Shown here piece by piece: positions 63,672 to 64,000 of a DNA stretch of 64,000 nucleotides. The DNA lies in contig NZ_JAGTTN010000004.1 in NCBI RefSeq assembly GCF_020682705.1, forward strand, positions 1-64,000, given 5' to 3'. The notes beneath the pieces were generated by a model, which was given only the letters and a program-made list of their open reading frames with translations, ran no database searches and was not told the origin of the DNA. The stretch is from Microbacterium allomyrinae (GTDB lineage: Bacteria; Actinomycetota; Actinomycetes; Actinomycetales; Microbacteriaceae). Each line of letters begins with the position of its first letter. Within the stretch, counting starts at the first letter, position 1. Made by a program: the position numbers and the translations under genes.

Positions 63672-64000
63672 TCAATGAGCGCGGGGTCGCGAGCGGGAGC
63701 GAACGCGCTCGAGTCGCTCCTTGACCGCGTCCAGGCGCTCCTTGCCGAAGACGCGCAGGAACGCATCCTTCCCGGCCGACCGGGTGCCGTGCCAGGCGTC
63801 GCGCGCCGGCCGGTCGATCAGCGCGTCCCGCCACACCTGTGCCCCGGCCGGGCGCCTCACGCCGTCGAGCTGGCCGGGAAACAGGCGACGGTACGGCGCG
63901 GGGTCGACGAGCCTGCCCTGCACGCGATTGCTGACGTTGCGGCCGTGCACGATCTGCAGCCATCCCGGCGCTCCCGGCTCGGCGACGACCGGCGCATGCG
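63672..64000 (-). CDS. Partial gene, C-terminus of a probable sugar transferase
   Basis: Only the last ~109 residues lie in the window; the frame stays open to the edge. The visible part has WLQIVHGRNVSNRVQGRLV, then a basic, Arg-rich C-terminus. This resembles what I recall of the C-terminus of putative rhamnosyltransferase-family proteins, an uncertain match. It converges on the polymerase gene with a 30-nt gap. An internal GTG at 63950 could be mistaken for the start. Confidence 0.55.
   Translation of the reverse strand, partial: HAPVVAEPGAPGWLQIVHGRNVSNRVQGRLVDPAPYRRLFPGQLDGVRRPAGAQVWRDALIDRPARDAWHGTRSAGKDAFLRVFGKERLDAVKERLERVRSRSRPRAH

Overview
The window is high-GC actinobacterial chromosomal DNA. 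Short leaderless promoters (TANNNT hexamer 6-7 nt before the start codon), GTG starts, 1-4 nt gene overlaps, frequent GGATGCC/GGCATCC words and the gene content all suggest a Microbacteriaceae member, most likely Microbacterium. That genus call is an inference from style and content. I saw no tRNA, rRNA, CRISPR array, IS element or prophage.

Layout. 1-409 is GC-rich repetitive DNA. 410-3835 holds an acyl-CoA oxidase-like flavoprotein, a small zinc-ribbon protein and 3-methyladenine glycosylase I. 3926-6961 is a four-gene cassette: a small helical protein, a large protein with a type VII-substrate-like helical N-terminus, membrane segment and C-terminal alpha/beta hydrolase, a lipoprotein, and an unknown protein. 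7002-11699 holds an LLM/FAD-oxidase fusion and a UvrA paralogue. 11903-28759 is a tightly coupled nine-gene block: a 2022-residue Ig-like/FN3 surface protein, MoxR ATPase, DUF58 protein, membrane transglutaminase-fold protein, RDD-FHA protein, PP2C phosphatase, FHA protein, transmembrane Ser/Thr kinase and a second FHA protein. 28792-36034 is mixed housekeeping: a degenerate resolvase-like protein, a CPA1 antiporter, malate dehydrogenase, a zinc metallopeptidase, prolyl aminopeptidase and a DEAD-box helicase. 36035-36491 carries palindromic GC repeats. 36492-44646 (minus strand) holds GMC oxidoreductase, aldehyde dehydrogenase and a GPH transporter, then kynureninase, an amidohydrolase and tryptophan 2,3-dioxygenase. 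44697-64000 is mainly a surface-polysaccharide locus with nucleotide-sugar enzymes, a flippase, seven glycosyltransferases (the first fused to a GtrA domain), two Wzz-like proteins and a polymerase/ligase.

How the genes may work together. The 11.9-28.8 kb block reads as a phospho-signalling and surface-assembly unit: kinase and PP2C act antagonistically, FHA proteins read phosphothreonine, MoxR/DUF58 remodel or chaperone, and the transglutaminase-fold protein and giant Ig-like protein act outside the membrane. The transglutaminase-fold protein has Asp where the catalytic Cys should be. The most striking non-coding signal is an 18-bp dyad (16/18 identical) found upstream of both the hydrolase cassette (3843-3860) and the Ig-like/kinase block (11710-11727). 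In both places it lies exactly 22 nt before a -10-like hexamer, which suggests one regulator for both surface systems. The polysaccharide locus has WbpB/WbpD/WbpE-like and PglD-like enzymes, pointing to amino/acetamido sugars in a Wzx/Wzy-type polymer.
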